Below, in pieces: positions 11,506 through 21,614 of a stretch of DNA of 64,000 nucleotides. This DNA is from Beroe forskalii (lineage: Eukaryota; Ctenophora; Nuda; Beroida; Beroidae). The stretch lies in contig WFMF01000065.1 in the NCBI GenBank assembly GCA_011033025.1, forward strand, positions 310,001 through 374,000, in the 5' to 3' direction. The notes beneath the pieces are model-generated. The model saw only the letters and a list, made by a program, of their open reading frames with translations. It was not told where the DNA came from and did no database searches. How positions within the stretch are numbered: position 1 is the stretch's first letter; every line of letters starts with the position of its first letter. Position numbers and translations under genes: made by a program.

Positions 11506-12054
11506 ATGGCGACGTTTAATATTGAAGAACTCACGATAAACAGTGACGATCCAAGTATTGTTTCTAATTGGATCGAGAGACTGGAACAGATGGTTACTAT
11601 TGCCATCTTTAATGCTGCCTCAAATCTACCAGAAGAAGAAGCAGAGAAAACGGCTAAGATTGAAGAAATCAAGAAAAGCTACCTTCTTTCCAGCTTAGGA
11701 AGCAATGCTTACAAACTATTGAAGTCATACTGTGCGCCAGACTTACCAACAACGAAAACATTTGCTCAGCTATTGGAAATTCTGAAATCGAAACTTGCAC
11801 CTGCACCAAATGCAGTTTCTGAACAGTACAGATTCAGCTTGATCAAACAAGAGGACAATGAAACACTTGCTGTATTCATGGGACGTATAAGGGAAGCAGC
11901 AGTTAACTGTGGGTTTGGAGCTTTGTACACGATGATGGTGAAAAACAAGTTCATTGGTGGTCTGAAATCTGAAAAAATCAGAACAAAAAATCAGAATTGT
12001 CAGACTGCAATGAAACTACGACATTGGACCAAGTGTATCAGAAAGCCGTTTTGA
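11506..12054 (+). CDS. Gag (capsid part), first frame of Ty3-type element
   Basis: The start is ATG at 11506, immediately after the LTR; an upstream in-frame opening inside the LTR is ignored because it would lie before the RNA start. The 182-residue frame is mostly capsid-like helices ('SNWIERLEQMV', 'YRFSLIKQEDNETLAVFMGRIREAAVNCGF', the latter like the core of Ty3 retrotransposon gag domains). Authentic Gag sequence ends around 'GLKSEKIRTK', after which the frame drifts to a stop at 12052. The zinc knuckles are absent here and appear in the -1 frame, which opens just after TGA at 11970. A ribosome must therefore slip back one base, or the element carries a frameshift mutation. No splice signal explains the join. 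Confidence 0.9.
   Translation: MATFNIEELTINSDDPSIVSNWIERLEQMVTIAIFNAASNLPEEEAEKTAKIEEIKKSYLLSSLGSNAYKLLKSYCAPDLPTTKTFAQLLEILKSKLAPAPNAVSEQYRFSLIKQEDNETLAVFMGRIREAAVNCGFGALYTMMVKNKFIGGLKSEKIRTKNQNCQTAMKLRHWTKCIRKPF
11507..11514 (+). promoter_or_regulatory. Candidate primer binding site
   Basis: TGGCGACG starts one base after the LTR. TGG would pair with the CCA end of a tRNA, and the eight bases fit the 3' end of animal tRNA-Ser(GCU) as I remember it (...CGUCG-CCA); homology stops after eight. Short eight-base primer sites are known in Ty3. The site overlaps gag codons 1-3. The tRNA assignment is inference. Confidence 0.35.
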
Positions 12055-15000
12055 AAGAACAGGCTAGTCAATCCAATTCTGTGATGCATCCGAACAGCAG
12101 TGTTAATTCGGTTGGTCGTAAGCCATTTACACCCAACTACAACAGGTCGGGTGGTAATGGAAAGAAACAGTTTTCACCTAAACAGAACCACAGTTCAAAC
12201 AGTACTCCGAAAACATCAGTTACGTGTGATAAGTGTACGCTGAGGGGTCATGTTGCTGCAAACTGCTTTACAAAATGCAGGTTTTGTAAGAAGCAGGGGC
12301 ATATCAAGAAGCAGTGCCCCAAGCTTCATAAGAGGAATGCACACCAGGTCGGGACCAATGGAGATGTTGATGGCATGGCTATGGGGAATGAATCAGATGG
12401 AGATGGCGGTATTGAGGTTATCGATCATGGCTACGGATCAGTGGCTACGAATTACATCCACAGAGTGAAAGTCGCAGGTGATTCTGAAGAGATAAGTGAG
12501 CACGATGGTGAGTCGTGTGATTGTTGTTCAGTTGTGAACAAACCATTGAATCAGACTTATGATTCAAATTTTAACTCTACAGAAACGATTGATTATAATT
12601 CTATCGCCTGTGACAATGATAATCATATTGATTATAGTGTAGATGTTAATTCTGTGAATTTGAAATTAGGTAAACCATTCCTCAATGTTAAAGTCAATGG
12701 TAAACCATTGAAAATGGAACTGGATACGGGTTCCACGCTATCTTGTATAAGCAAAACTGATTTTGAAAATTTGAAATTGGCCAATTGTAAGTTAGAAAAC
12801 TGTACTGAACAGTTGTGTGTGGCTAATGGCCAATTTGTTAATTCCTCATGCAGAGCCATCGTAGTTGTTGAATTCAAGGGTAATAGATACAGGTTACCGT
12901 TATGTGTGGTTGATGCTAGGTTTCCCACCCTCTTGGGAAGGGACTGGATCCGCGTTATGATGGGGGATGACTGGTTAACCAAGATGGTTAATTTGACTGT
13001 GAACCACGTCAAATCCAGGAAAGAGTTCGTTGAGTCCATCAAACACAGCAGTGTGTTCGATCCAGGTGTTGGGGAAGTCAAAGGGTTTGAGGCATCGCTA
13101 GACCTCAAACCAGATGCGAGGCCGAAGTTCTGCAAGGCCAGACAGATCCCGTTTGCTATTAAAGATTCTGTCGGTGAAGCTATCGATAAGTTGGTCGATT
13201 CAGGTTTATGGAGGCCAATTAGCTTCTCAGAGTACGCATCACCCATAGTGCCAGTTAAGAAAGACGATGGAAGCATCCGGCTCTGTGGCGACTATAAGAC
13301 AACCGTTAACCCCAACATTGATACCACAGTCTACCCTTTACCCTCCATGGAAGATTGTTTAGCTGAATTGGTCGGAGGAGAGTTGTTTACCAAGCTAGAC
13401 ATCAAGCAAGCGTACAACAACTTGAGACTACGAGAGTCTGACCAGCTGTTAGTAGCTGTGAATACGCACAAGGGATTGTTTGCACCAGTCAGGTTACCCT
13501 ATGGAGTGAGCTCAGCCGGAGCCATATTCCAGAGGAAGATAGACCAAGTTTTACAGGGTATACCAGGTGTGACTTGTAGAGTGGATGATATTTGCATTAC
13601 TGGGCCAAACGATGAAGTTCACATGAAGAGAGTTGAAGAGGTTGTGGACAGGCTGGCCAAGGCAGGATTCCGATGCAGAGTTGATAAGTGCAAGTTCATG
13701 CAGCCATCCATCACCTACTTGGGACACAACGTGAGTGGACTGGGAGTCAAGCCATTGAAGTGTAAGGTTGATACAATCCTGCAAGCTAAGTACCCTGAGA
13801 ATGCCTCAGAGTTAGTGTCGTTCCTGGGAGCTGCACAATATTACTCTCGCTACATCCCGGACATGTCAACAGTTATAGAGCCTTTGAACAAGCTGAGATC
13901 AGAGAAGAATTCTTGGAAGTTCGGTGTGGAAGAGGAGAGAGCCTTTGACGAACTAAAGAAGAGACTGGCATCGAACAGAGTGTTGACATTTTACAACCCA
14001 GCCTTACCTGTCAAGTTGGATGCTGACGCCAGTAAACACGGATTGGGAGCAGTGTTGAGCCATGTATATCCTGATGGTACAGAGAAGCCAATCGAATTCA
14101 TATCAAGGACCCTGAGTAAGAGTGAACGCAATTATTCTCAGATTGAGAAAGAAGCATTGTCGATTGTGTGGTCTATTAAACGGTTCCATCGTTACCTGTT
14201 TGCTAGGAAATTCACCTTGGTGACAGACCACAAACCCTTGGAGTTCATCTTCCATCCACGCAAGGGAATACCAGAGATGGGCGTCAGTCGCATCGTGAGA
14301 TGGGCGTTGTTCCTCAGCTCATACCAGTACGACATCATGTTCCGACCCACTGGTAAACATGCCAATGCTGACATGTGTTCCAGATTCCCGCTAGAGAGCC
14401 AGGAGAGTGAAGAATTCGACTCAGGAGGGGCAACAGCTCACAGTGTTTACAGTTTCGTTAGTGATTCCGAGGCATCGGATTCCATCTTCACAGTGCACTA
14501 TCTGGGAGATGATGTACCTCTTTTGAATTCAGAGGACATAGCAGGACACACACGGAAAGACCCAGTGCTAAGTAAGGTTTTGCATTTCATTAAAGAAGGC
14601 TGGAGCGAAAAGGAAGACGGAAAAGAAGACGATTTGAAACCGTACACGATGAGAAGAACTGAATTGTCAGAAGATTCAGGTTGTGTCCTATGGGGATCAA
14701 GAGTAGTGATTCCTGAGACGTTGCGTGGTAACATACTTGAGCTATTGCACAGCACGCACATGGGAATAGTGTCTATGAAGGCATTAGCCAGGAGCTTTGT
14801 TTGGTGGCCCGGCTTGGATGCTTCCATTGAACACACATCCCGTACATGCAGTGTATGCCAGTTGAACCAACGCAAACCTCCGAAGTCTGTGCCCCATCCA
14901 TGGGTTACTCCCAACGGTCCGTGGGAGAGAATCCATCTGGATTTTTGTGGTCCGATCTTTGGCCACATGTGGATGGTGGTGATTGATGCGTTATCAAAGT

Positions 15001-15914
15001 GGATAGAGATTGTGCGGATGTCGAATATTCAGGCTGCAACAGTGATTCAAGAATTGAGAACCTTGTTTGGGAGATACGGAATACCAGTCTGCATGGTATC
15101 TGACAACGAACCACAGTTAACAAGTCTGGAGATGGCGAGTTTCACCAAGAAGAATGGAATAAACCACATATTTATTCCAAGTTACCATCCTGCGAGTAAT
15201 GGAGCTGCTGAAGGCCTTGTAGGGAATTTCAAGAGAGCAATCAAGAAGATGCAGATGAGTAAACAGGACTTGATGGGTAATGTTGCTCGTTGGCTATTGA
15301 TGTACCGAAACACAGTCCACCCTGCTACTGGGAAAGAGCCAGCAGTGGCAATGCTTGGAAGACGAACTCGCAGTGCATTCAGCATTCTACACCCGCTGAA
15401 TCAGCCGAAACAGACAGCTAAACTACACAGTCAAGAGCAGAAAGTGATCAACAAGGAGCGGACAAGCAGGCAGTTCGGTGAAGGAGAGAGAATCATGTAT
15501 TGGGATGAGCACCATAAGACGTGGTACAGAGGCGTCATAAGCGGATTGGAAGGCTCAAAGATGTTCGTGATTGAGGGAGAGAATGGTAAGACACGCAAAC
15601 ACCTTGACCAGGTTGTCAAGAGTGTTCAACCGGATCAGGACACCTTGCCCAGGAGAGAGCAGTCTTCTGCTAGGGAACCTACTTACCAAACCACCACACA
15701 GCACGGTAATCTTGAGCATGAGCACATGGCACCCCGATTTAATGAACCCCAACGTGATAACCCTGTCACTGCATTACCTGATTTACCAAATCATTCTAAC
15801 ACTCAAATTCCAGCTAAACCTGTGATTGAAACTACCCGGGATTTGCCTACCCGAACTAGCACTAGAATTAAGCAACCAGTTGATCGGCTGGAATATTCTA
15901 AATTAGGTGGGTAA
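11973..15914 (+). CDS. Nucleocapsid-Pol polyprotein of Ty3-type element
   Basis: The long frame opens after a stop at 11970 and has no early ATG, so it is expected to be reached from gag. Counting the TTG at 11997 as residue 1: two CX2CX4HX4C zinc knuckles (C77-C90, C94-C107), aspartic protease DTG at 243-245, reverse transcriptase with LDIKQAYNNL and the catalytic pair DD at 530-531, RNase H with 'LDADASKHGLGA' (about 674) and 'DHKPLEF', an HHCC integrase finger ('HSTHMG...CSVC'), and integrase D982, D1036, E1072 with D-x53-D-x35-E spacing. No premature stop. The box before DD is RVDD rather than the usual YxDD. No chromodomain is evident at the C terminus, which is rich in Pro and Thr. The product would be cut by the protease. 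Confidence 0.95.
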   Translation, partial: KNQNKKSELSDCNETTTLDQVYQKAVLKEQASQSNSVMHPNSSVNSVGRKPFTPNYNRSGGNGKKQFSPKQNHSSNSTPKTSVTCDKCTLRGHVAANCFTKCRFCKKQGHIKKQCPKLHKRNAHQVGTNGDVDGMAMGNESDGDGGIEVIDHGYGSVATNYIHRVKVAGDSEEISEHDGESCDCCSVVNKPLNQTYDSNFNSTETIDYNSIACDNDNHIDYSVDVNSVNLKLGKPFLNVKVNGKPLKMELDTGSTLSCISKTDFENLKLANCKLENCTEQLCVANGQFVNSSCRAIVVVEFKGNRYRLPLCVVDARFPTLLGRDWIRVMMGDDWLTKMVNLTVNHVKSRKEFVESIKHSSVFDPGVGEVKGFEASLDLKPDARPKFCKARQIPFAIKDSVGEAIDKLVDSGLWRPISFSEYASPIVPVKKDDGSIRLCGDYKTTVNPNIDTTVYPLPSMEDCLAELVGGELFTKLDIKQAYNNLRLRESDQLLVAVNTHKGLFAPVRLPYGVSSAGAIFQRKIDQVLQGIPGVTCRVDDICITGPNDEVHMKRVEEVVDRLAKAGFRCRVDKCKFMQPSITYLGHNVSGLGVKPLKCKVDTILQAKYPENASELVSFLGAAQYYSRYIPDMSTVIEPLNKLRSEKNSWKFGVEEERAFDELKKRLASNRVLTFYNPALPVKLDADASKHGLGAVLSHVYPDGTEKPIEFISRTLSKSERNYSQIEKEALSIVWSIKRFHRYLFARKFTLVTDHKPLEFIFHPRKGIPEMGVSRIVRWALFLSSYQYDIMFRPTGKHANADMCSRFPLESQESEEFDSGGATAHSVYSFVSDSEASDSIFTVHYLGDDVPLLNSEDIAGHTRKDPVLSKVLHFIKEGWSEKEDGKEDDLKPYTMRRTELSEDSGCVLWGSRVVIPETLRGNILELLHSTHMGIVSMKALARSFVWWPGLDASIEHTSRTCSVCQLNQRKPPKSVPHPWVTPNGPWERIHLDFCGPIFGHMWMVVIDALSKWIEIVRMSNIQAATVIQELRTLFGRYGIPVCMVSDNEPQLTSLEMASFTKKNGINHIFIPSYHPASNGAAEGLVGNFKRAIKKMQMSKQDLMGNVARWLLMYRNTVHPATGKEPAVAMLGRRTRSAFSILHPLNQPKQTAKLHSQEQKVINKERTSRQFGEGERIMYWDEHHKTWYRGVISGLEGSKMFVIEGENGKTRKHLDQVVKSVQPDQDTLPRREQSSAREPTYQTTTQHGNLEHEHMAPRFNEPQRDNPVTALPDLPNHSNTQIPAKPVIETTRDLPTRTSTRIKQPVDRLEYSKLGG
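11985..11991 (+). promoter_or_regulatory. Candidate -1 ribosomal slippery heptamer
   Basis: A AAA AAT in the gag frame has the X XXY YYZ form of a -1 slip site. It lies within the only window where the two frames overlap (after the -1 frame stop at 11970-11972 and before the gag stop at 12052). Slippage here joins the capsid to the zinc-knuckle/pol frame. No obvious stable stem-loop is apparent within the next 10 nt. Confidence 0.45.
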
Positions 15915-16109
15915 ATAAGGGAAATTTAACTCAAGAAACATTTTAATTGTGTGTTTTTAAAAGATTTATAACAGATTCATAACTCACGTTGTATGTGAGA
16001 TCCAATTATTTATTATTTCTGAATTGTGACATTTTGCGCGTTTTGGCAATTTCTTGTATATTCGGAAGGCGCACAGATAATAATAAATATCAAAAGTGTG
16101 TTAAGTGTT

Positions 16110-18065
16110 GTCATGACCTACACACCGCACCCTACTCCCAATACTTCCTCGCCATTTCTGGCGGCGCATGTTTAGAACCATCAATGGTTAGGAGTCAGGG
16201 CACTGCAAGAATTGTCACCCACCGTGTGAAAGCCTGTGATGCCACCAGCCCTATCAAGGCCACTTCAGTCTGTTATCAGCTCTGTTGCCTTTCCACCACT
16301 TCGCTTCATCTCCAAAACAATAAACCAAGGCAGCCGCAGGGTCGGGGGTGCTCGGAGCCCACAACGTCCCTGACCCACACTGCTTCACTTGTGCGCACAA
16401 GTTGAGGGAACAGTGTTACAGCCGCATGCATCTCAGGATCCTGTTGCTATATACAAATAATACATCTTCTCAATAAATCTTTGTGAGGGTGAATCCTCTT
16501 TGCTTTCCAAACCAATCTGATGTCTTTGGTCTTGAAACAACTGAATAACTGATTCACTGCGCTCAGTGTCATGTTAATCCCCATGCCAGATGTCATAGTA
16601 TCTCAGTGGAGCAATGTCGTAATGAAGCACCTAAAAAATGGGTAGTGTCCCGGCCAACTGGGTTGTCATTCCTGACAACACCTCAGCATAAGATCACTCC
16701 CAGGAAATGTGCACGGATACACAAATCCTTCATTGACTCCAGAGATAGGTACGGAAGGATATGGGGACTACCATGGAACGTGCTTTGGTCTTGAAACAAC
16801 TGATTCGCTGCCCTCAATGTCATGACAATCTCCATGCCAGGTGTCATAGTATCTCAGTGGAGCAATGTCATAATGAAGCACCTAAAAATGGGTAGTGTCG
16901 GCCAACTGGGTTGTCATTCCTGACAACACCTCAGCATAAGATCACTCCCAGGAAATGTGCACGGATACACAAATCCTTCATTAACTCCAGAGATAGGTAC
17001 GGGAAGGATATGGGGACTTCCATGGAACGTGCTTCCATGCACTCATCCACTGGTGTTTGTGACACCGTGACTTGGTGCCGTCCATTCCAGCGTGTTCCTA
17101 CAGATCCATATGAAGTGTGAACAACGGATGGCGGTTCTGGATATTGTCTCTGTAAGTTTCCGGCCATCTGTTTCACTCATTCCGAGTTGTCGCCAAACAG
17201 CAGCTGTTCTCTTAGCGACAAATCCTCTGGCCCCAACTTCAATTGTAAAGACAAATACTTTCCATACACCACCTTCTCTGATGTTTTCTGCCAACTTCTC
17301 GTACTTAGTCTTCTTCACTTCTCTCCATTTCTCGATGTTATCTTCGGCTGGTGATGTTAGCTCCAGGATAACCAACACTTTCTTGGAGTCCGAATAAAGT
17401 ACTAGGTCAGGTCTTTCTGCCGTTGTGATGATGTGTGGTGGAAATTGGACTTGTTTACTTCTGAGGTCTGTTTGGATAATCCAATCTTTAGATACATCAA
17501 TTATCCCATGATGCACCTTCTTCTTCTTCCTCACTCTTTATTGTCCACTCCCAACGAAAACAACTGGTTCTCTTCCTGTATTCAGTGGAACAGTGTTGTC
17601 TACCTTCTTTACTTTGTCGATGATTGCATCTTGGATGACTGTAAAGAATGCTATCATGCCGGTAACTGATCCTTCCTTGGTCAAGAGCAACCTTGCACCC
17701 GCATAGTATGTGTGCAAATCCGGCATGTTTCCATCCACAGAGTGCACAGCTTGCCTGTGTGTCAAGCTTCCATCGTCGGAGATTGACGGGATGGGGCAAG
17801 GTATCCTGGACTGAGTTCAGGATGAATGACAACATACTGGGGACATGCCATACAATATCTCCTTCCACTTCAAGTCGAGGTTGATCACTGAATCCCATTG
17901 TGTCCATTTGCTCTGTTGTGCGAGACTGAGGATATGGGGAATCATCTCCTCTTCTTTCATTGATGTTACTTCCTTCCCTAGCTCTTTTCTCTCCATTGGC
18001 TTGTTCAAGTAGATATTGTGCCCCAGTCCTCTCCTGTCCAGTTGACCTTTAAACTTGTGCCTATA
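16110..18065 (-). pseudogene. LINE fragment nested antisense in the LTR element
   Basis: Minus-strand frames match the C-terminal half of a non-LTR retrotransposon polyprotein. In order: 'YLNKPMERKELGKEVTSM' region (about 18000), 'LPHPVNLRRW' with a zinc-binding CALCGWKHAGFAHILCGC (17690-17790), then a segment with 'RPDLVLYSD' and 'VLVILELTSP' (17300-17440) that looks like a PD-(D/E)XK nuclease core, then 'VEVGARGFVAK'-type C terminus. The reading moves between two frames twice and meets a stop near 17536, so it is inactive. Sequence to about 16110 is probably the 3' UTR. The reverse transcriptase domain is missing, as in 5'-truncated LINE insertions. Boundaries are approximate, and I found no clear target duplication. 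Confidence 0.7.
16535..17036. repeat. Tandem duplication, ~250 bp x 2
   Basis: The unit containing 'gtgtcatagtatctcagtgg'-like words, 'gcacggatacacaaatcctt' and 'ccatggaacgtgctt' occurs at about 16535-16785 and again at 16786-17036 with roughly 5-8 percent difference. It lies in the 3' region of the nested LINE, so it is either an internal repeat of that LINE's UTR or a later duplication. Confidence 0.8.
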
Positions 18066-18226
18066 TGAGACACGCTGTACTACTTTTACCATTAATTGTG
18101 GTTTATAACTTATTTTAACGCCGCGCACGCGAGTGGTAATTAAAAATTTTTGGTATTTGTTATGATTTTCGAGGGCAGACCGCAATGATAATATTTTGCT
18201 CAATGAGTAAACTCAAGTTTTTTTAC

Positions 18227-18236
18227 AAGGGGGAGA
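18227..18236 (+). promoter_or_regulatory. Polypurine tract
   Basis: AAGGGGGAGA directly before the 3' LTR. This is where plus-strand DNA synthesis is primed in LTR retrotransposons. Confidence 0.85.
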
Positions 18237-18443
18237 TGCTTTGTATTCATATTATTGATTTTATTTGATAATATTTAACCTGAATATTTATGATTTATCA
18301 TGTTACTAACCAGTATATTTTCCTAGTGTTAGCGGTCCCTGCCTGGTGTATTTTGAGATTGGATTAACCTAGTGTGCATTTTTATTCCTCTTTATCAACC
18401 CGTTGTTTTACGCTGTACTCAATCCAAGCTGAGCAATAAAGCA
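18237..18443 (+). repeat. 3' LTR
   Basis: 207 bp, TG...CA, near-identical to the 5' LTR, followed by target repeat AAGCA at 18444-18448. Confidence 0.95.
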
Positions 18444-18448
18444 AAGCA

Positions 18449-19195
18449 AGAAAAAAAAAATTATGAGAATGGCACATGCAAATTAGTGAAGGTTTATTGC
18501 TTGTCATAATATATTAATGAGGGAAGGCATAGGTGGGTACCAAGGGAAGAGACAGGGCAAGGAAATGGGGAAAATTGGGGGCAGGGTTAATTTTATACAG
18601 ATGAAGGAGATGCATTTATCTAAATTTGAGTTATTCTGATTTCAATTTTCAAATCATACCAAGCCAGGAGCTGCTATGTTGAGAACATTCGTTTGATTTC
18701 AAATTTAGAAAAAGAGTAAAATTCTTGATACAGGGGTACAGTTTTTTTACTTTGTTAATGGATGTCGGATACTTATTCAGGTAGCATTGGTTTGTCAAGT
18801 GAAGTATCAACATGAACTTTTATTATAACTTAAATGTTGATATACTCATGAAATATTTTCCTTATTCCAAGAATTATCTATTCCAGAATTTTGTTTTTCG
18901 AAGAGGAGATGTTCTAAGCGATTCTTAAACTAGTTCTTTACTAGTTCTTTTTTATTTTATTATAAGCAGTTGTTTATTTTGGACCAGCATGGTAGGGTCC
19001 CCGTATCTTTTAATTTGTTATTATGATAATGGGCTGTCTGTCTCCCTTTTTTTAATTTTTAAATATTACTTTATTAATTGCTAATTAAATGCTATGTCTC
19101 TCATCAACCAAGTATCCAACTACTTAAAATCACAATTGTTATATGATCGAAGGAATTTGTGTTTGAATCATGGTGTAATGTGCTACAAAATGTAA
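18449..19195. other. Intergenic AT-rich DNA, no gene seen
   Basis: AT-rich. Its right part (19190-19225, repeated 'aaattatttgttttatt') is probably the 3' UTR of the LINE remnant that follows on the minus strand. Confidence 0.4.
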
Positions 19196-19208
19196 ATTAT
19201 TTGTTTTA

Positions 19209-21612
19209 TTAAATTATTTGTTTTATTAATGTTCCTATTGGTATTGTAAGATCTGAATTCTTTTTGGAACCAGGAATTACAATCATAAGTTTATTTGATT
19301 CTCCTAAATCAGTCAGGTCAGGTGGGTCTAAAATTTTTGTGATGTATGAGTTCCAAGCATTAACAGGATGTACAAAAAAGTTATTCTTAGATATATCTAG
19401 GTTGTGTTTGGGAACAAGGAGTTTAAAATTATTAGTTCTTGAGCAAAGTTTAAGGTTGTCATAGATTGGGGATGGTGACTGGTATTTCAATGTTTTGAGG
19501 ATCTCCATCAAAGACCTTAGCGTATAGATATTCTGAAGAGTAAGTAGCCTATGCTTATTAAATAATGGTTTAGTATGTTCAAGATCAAAGGTTTTCATAG
19601 AAGTGTGTTCTACATATGTTTTAGCTCTAGCACAGGAGGCATAATACTCAGGATGGTCAAATGAATAAGATTCACCAAACAGGGTACGTATACAGCGCTT
19701 CTGTAGATTGAACAGTTTTTGTAGCTTAGACTGATAGACACCTCCCCAGCAGGATAATCCATAGGTAAGGTGTGGTAAGAATAGTGATTGGTAGATTTTG
19801 GAGAAGTGTGAGGAGGGTATAAATTTCTTAACACGCTTTACAAGTACAATAGTAGATAAGATTTTATTTTCAAGGTGTTCAATTTGACTATCCCAATTCA
19901 GTTTATCATCAATTATTATGTTAGGATCTGTATTGATAGTATTGAATATTTTACGATAGTAATTCGAATATTGATCTTTGAACTAACCATACTATCCTAC
20001 TATATATAGCAAGTACCATGTTGAAGATCAGACTGAAGTGTTCCGGAGTGGAAGGCATGTGGTAAGGGAGACGTGCAGAAGGACACGGCTGCAGACAGTG
20101 ATCAGGAGACAGTAGCAGTCGACGGTGCAAGGCACGAGGTTCGTGTCCGTGGTGAGATCGGCTAGGTGAAGTCTCAGAGGGTCTGCACGGTAGTCTAAGC
20201 TGATTGGTGCTGGTGGACTCTTAGTCGGAGGAGTACTCGTGTGTGTCATACGAGGGTACTGGACCGATAAGGGTTAGTGATAGTTAGTGTGTTAGTTTGT
20301 CCGTCTGTTCGTTTTCTACTGTTCATATATTCATTCGATATACTTATATACTCTATTGATATCCTTTCCCCGGTGTGACTGAGATCACTTCTCAGGTCCT
20401 TCAGTTACTGGTTAACTGGTTGAAGTGTGCTGACTGTATACACCTACAACGTGCAGTACGTTTACAGCAGCTGTGAAGGTCTTAACTCTTAGTGAGTTGA
20501 AGCAGTATCTATAACCTACTGAAGTGTGCGTCGTGCAGTGAAGTTACAAGTTTGTTATCAAGTCATCCAGCGTTATCGCGCAATCTTAACAGAAGATTAA
20601 TATCAGGAGATTAAGTTATTGAGAGTTTATATTTGTTATCAAATTATTGAACTGAACTTAATGATATGATATTATAAGATTGTTTACTGTAGAAGTTACG
20701 TGACTTAGAGTGCCGCGTAGTCAGTGAGCGCAGTTGAGAGACCGCGAAGTCGAGAGTGTTTCGCGCTAGTGTGTTCTGTGTTCTGAGAGTGTGCGCAAGA
20801 GTTGTGTATGGTGGTGTGTTCTGCAGGTTCAAGTAGATTGCGGAATATAGTTATATCATATTGATATATTTGCATTCCTTAACATCCTTAACCCTTTGTA
20901 GATCCGGACGAGTTTGTTTTACTTTGTCTAACCCTCTTATCTCCCATTTTCCCCATTTATAACAGTGAGAAAACGAACAGACGGACAAACTAACACACTA
21001 ACTATCACTAACCCTTATCGGTCCAGTACCCTCGTATGACACACACGAGTACTCCTCCGACTAAGAGTCCACCAGCACCAATCAGCTCAGACTACCGTGC
21101 AGACCCTCTGAGACTTCACCTAGCCGATCTCACCACGGACACGAACCTCGTGCCTTGCACCGTCGACTGCTACTGTCTCCTGATCACTGTCTGCAGCCGT
21201 GTCCTTCTGCACGTCTCCCTTACCACATGCCTTCCACTCCGGAACACTTCAGTCTGATCTTCAACATGGTACTTGCTATATATAGTAGGATAGTATGGTT
21301 AGTTCAAAGATCAATATTCGAATTACTATCGTAAAATATTCAATACTATCAATACAGATCCTAACATATTACACCTAGAAATCTTATTTTATCAACTTTC
21401 TTGATCTTCTGATTGTGTAAAGATAGGGTTAGGTCATGGTTGTATATGGAGCACCGAGCACAGGATAGGCGCTCACTGTGGTTAAGGTTAGGTCTAAAGT
21501 ACATATAGGCACAGTTGCCAAGGTTGATATGGAGTTGATTAGCTTTCATGTATGTTGAAATTGATTTAAGGACCTTATTAGCCAGCTTATATGCATCATT
21601 TTGGTTATTGGC
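19209..21612 (-). pseudogene. LINE reverse transcriptase C-terminal remnant, interrupted
   Basis: The minus strand encodes the end of a non-LTR retrotransposon ORF2. From 21612 down to 21372 it reads '...INLGNCAYMYFRP...KVDKIRFLGV', then the frame is cut by the 1.4-kb inverted-repeat element. It resumes at 19918 with 'IIDDKLNWDSQIEHL', then 'LFLPHLTYGLSCWGG', 'LFNLQKRCIRTLFG' and 'NAWNSYI', ending at a stop near 19209. One frame change lies near 19600-19620. The upstream catalytic region is lost and its place is taken by a minisatellite starting at about 21615. This order of motifs is typical of the thumb and C-terminal part of Jockey/CR1-group LINEs. Inactive. Confidence 0.85.
19919..21366. 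mobile_element. Inverted-repeat element, ~400-bp arms, 5-bp target duplication
   Basis: Begins TGTTAGGATCTG and ends with its reverse complement. Arms 19919-20324 and 20961-21366 are near-identical (differences near 20200/21087 and at the inner ends). It is flanked by TATTA on both sides (19914-19918 and 21367-21371), and removing it plus one TATTA restores the LINE reading frame, which proves insertion. Each arm holds a TATATATAG box pointing inwards and an identical short open frame (20028-20249 minus, 21036-21257 plus). The 636-bp centre shows no known protein. TG...CA ends and a 5-bp duplication recall integrase-type insertion, but the termini are inverted instead of direct. Confidence 0.85.
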
Positions 21613-21614
21613 AG

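Larger units (their letters stand above)
11298..18443 (+). mobile_element. Complete Ty3-type LTR retrotransposon, 7.1 kb
   Basis: Both LTRs (208 and 207 bp) begin TG and end CA, differ at only a few positions and are flanked by the direct repeat AAGCA (11293-11297 and 18444-18448), proving one insertion event. Internal order: candidate primer site, gag, -1 frame overlap, zinc knuckles-protease-RT-RNase H-integrase, then 2.3 kb before the 3' LTR that hold a nested antisense LINE. A purine tract (aagggggaga) precedes the 3' LTR. Integrase after RNase H identifies the Ty3/mdg4 order. Intact pol and near-identical LTRs suggest a recent insertion, yet the nested LINE is decayed, so it was probably carried by the parental copy. 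Confidence 0.96.

Noticed and set aside
12632..13276. 214-codon minus-strand frame
   Set aside because: Shadow of the intact pol frame on the opposite strand.
19919..21366. Polinton/Maverick or DIRS assignment
   Set aside because: Too short, no polymerase or tyrosine recombinase, termini TG...CA and a 5-bp duplication do not fit either.
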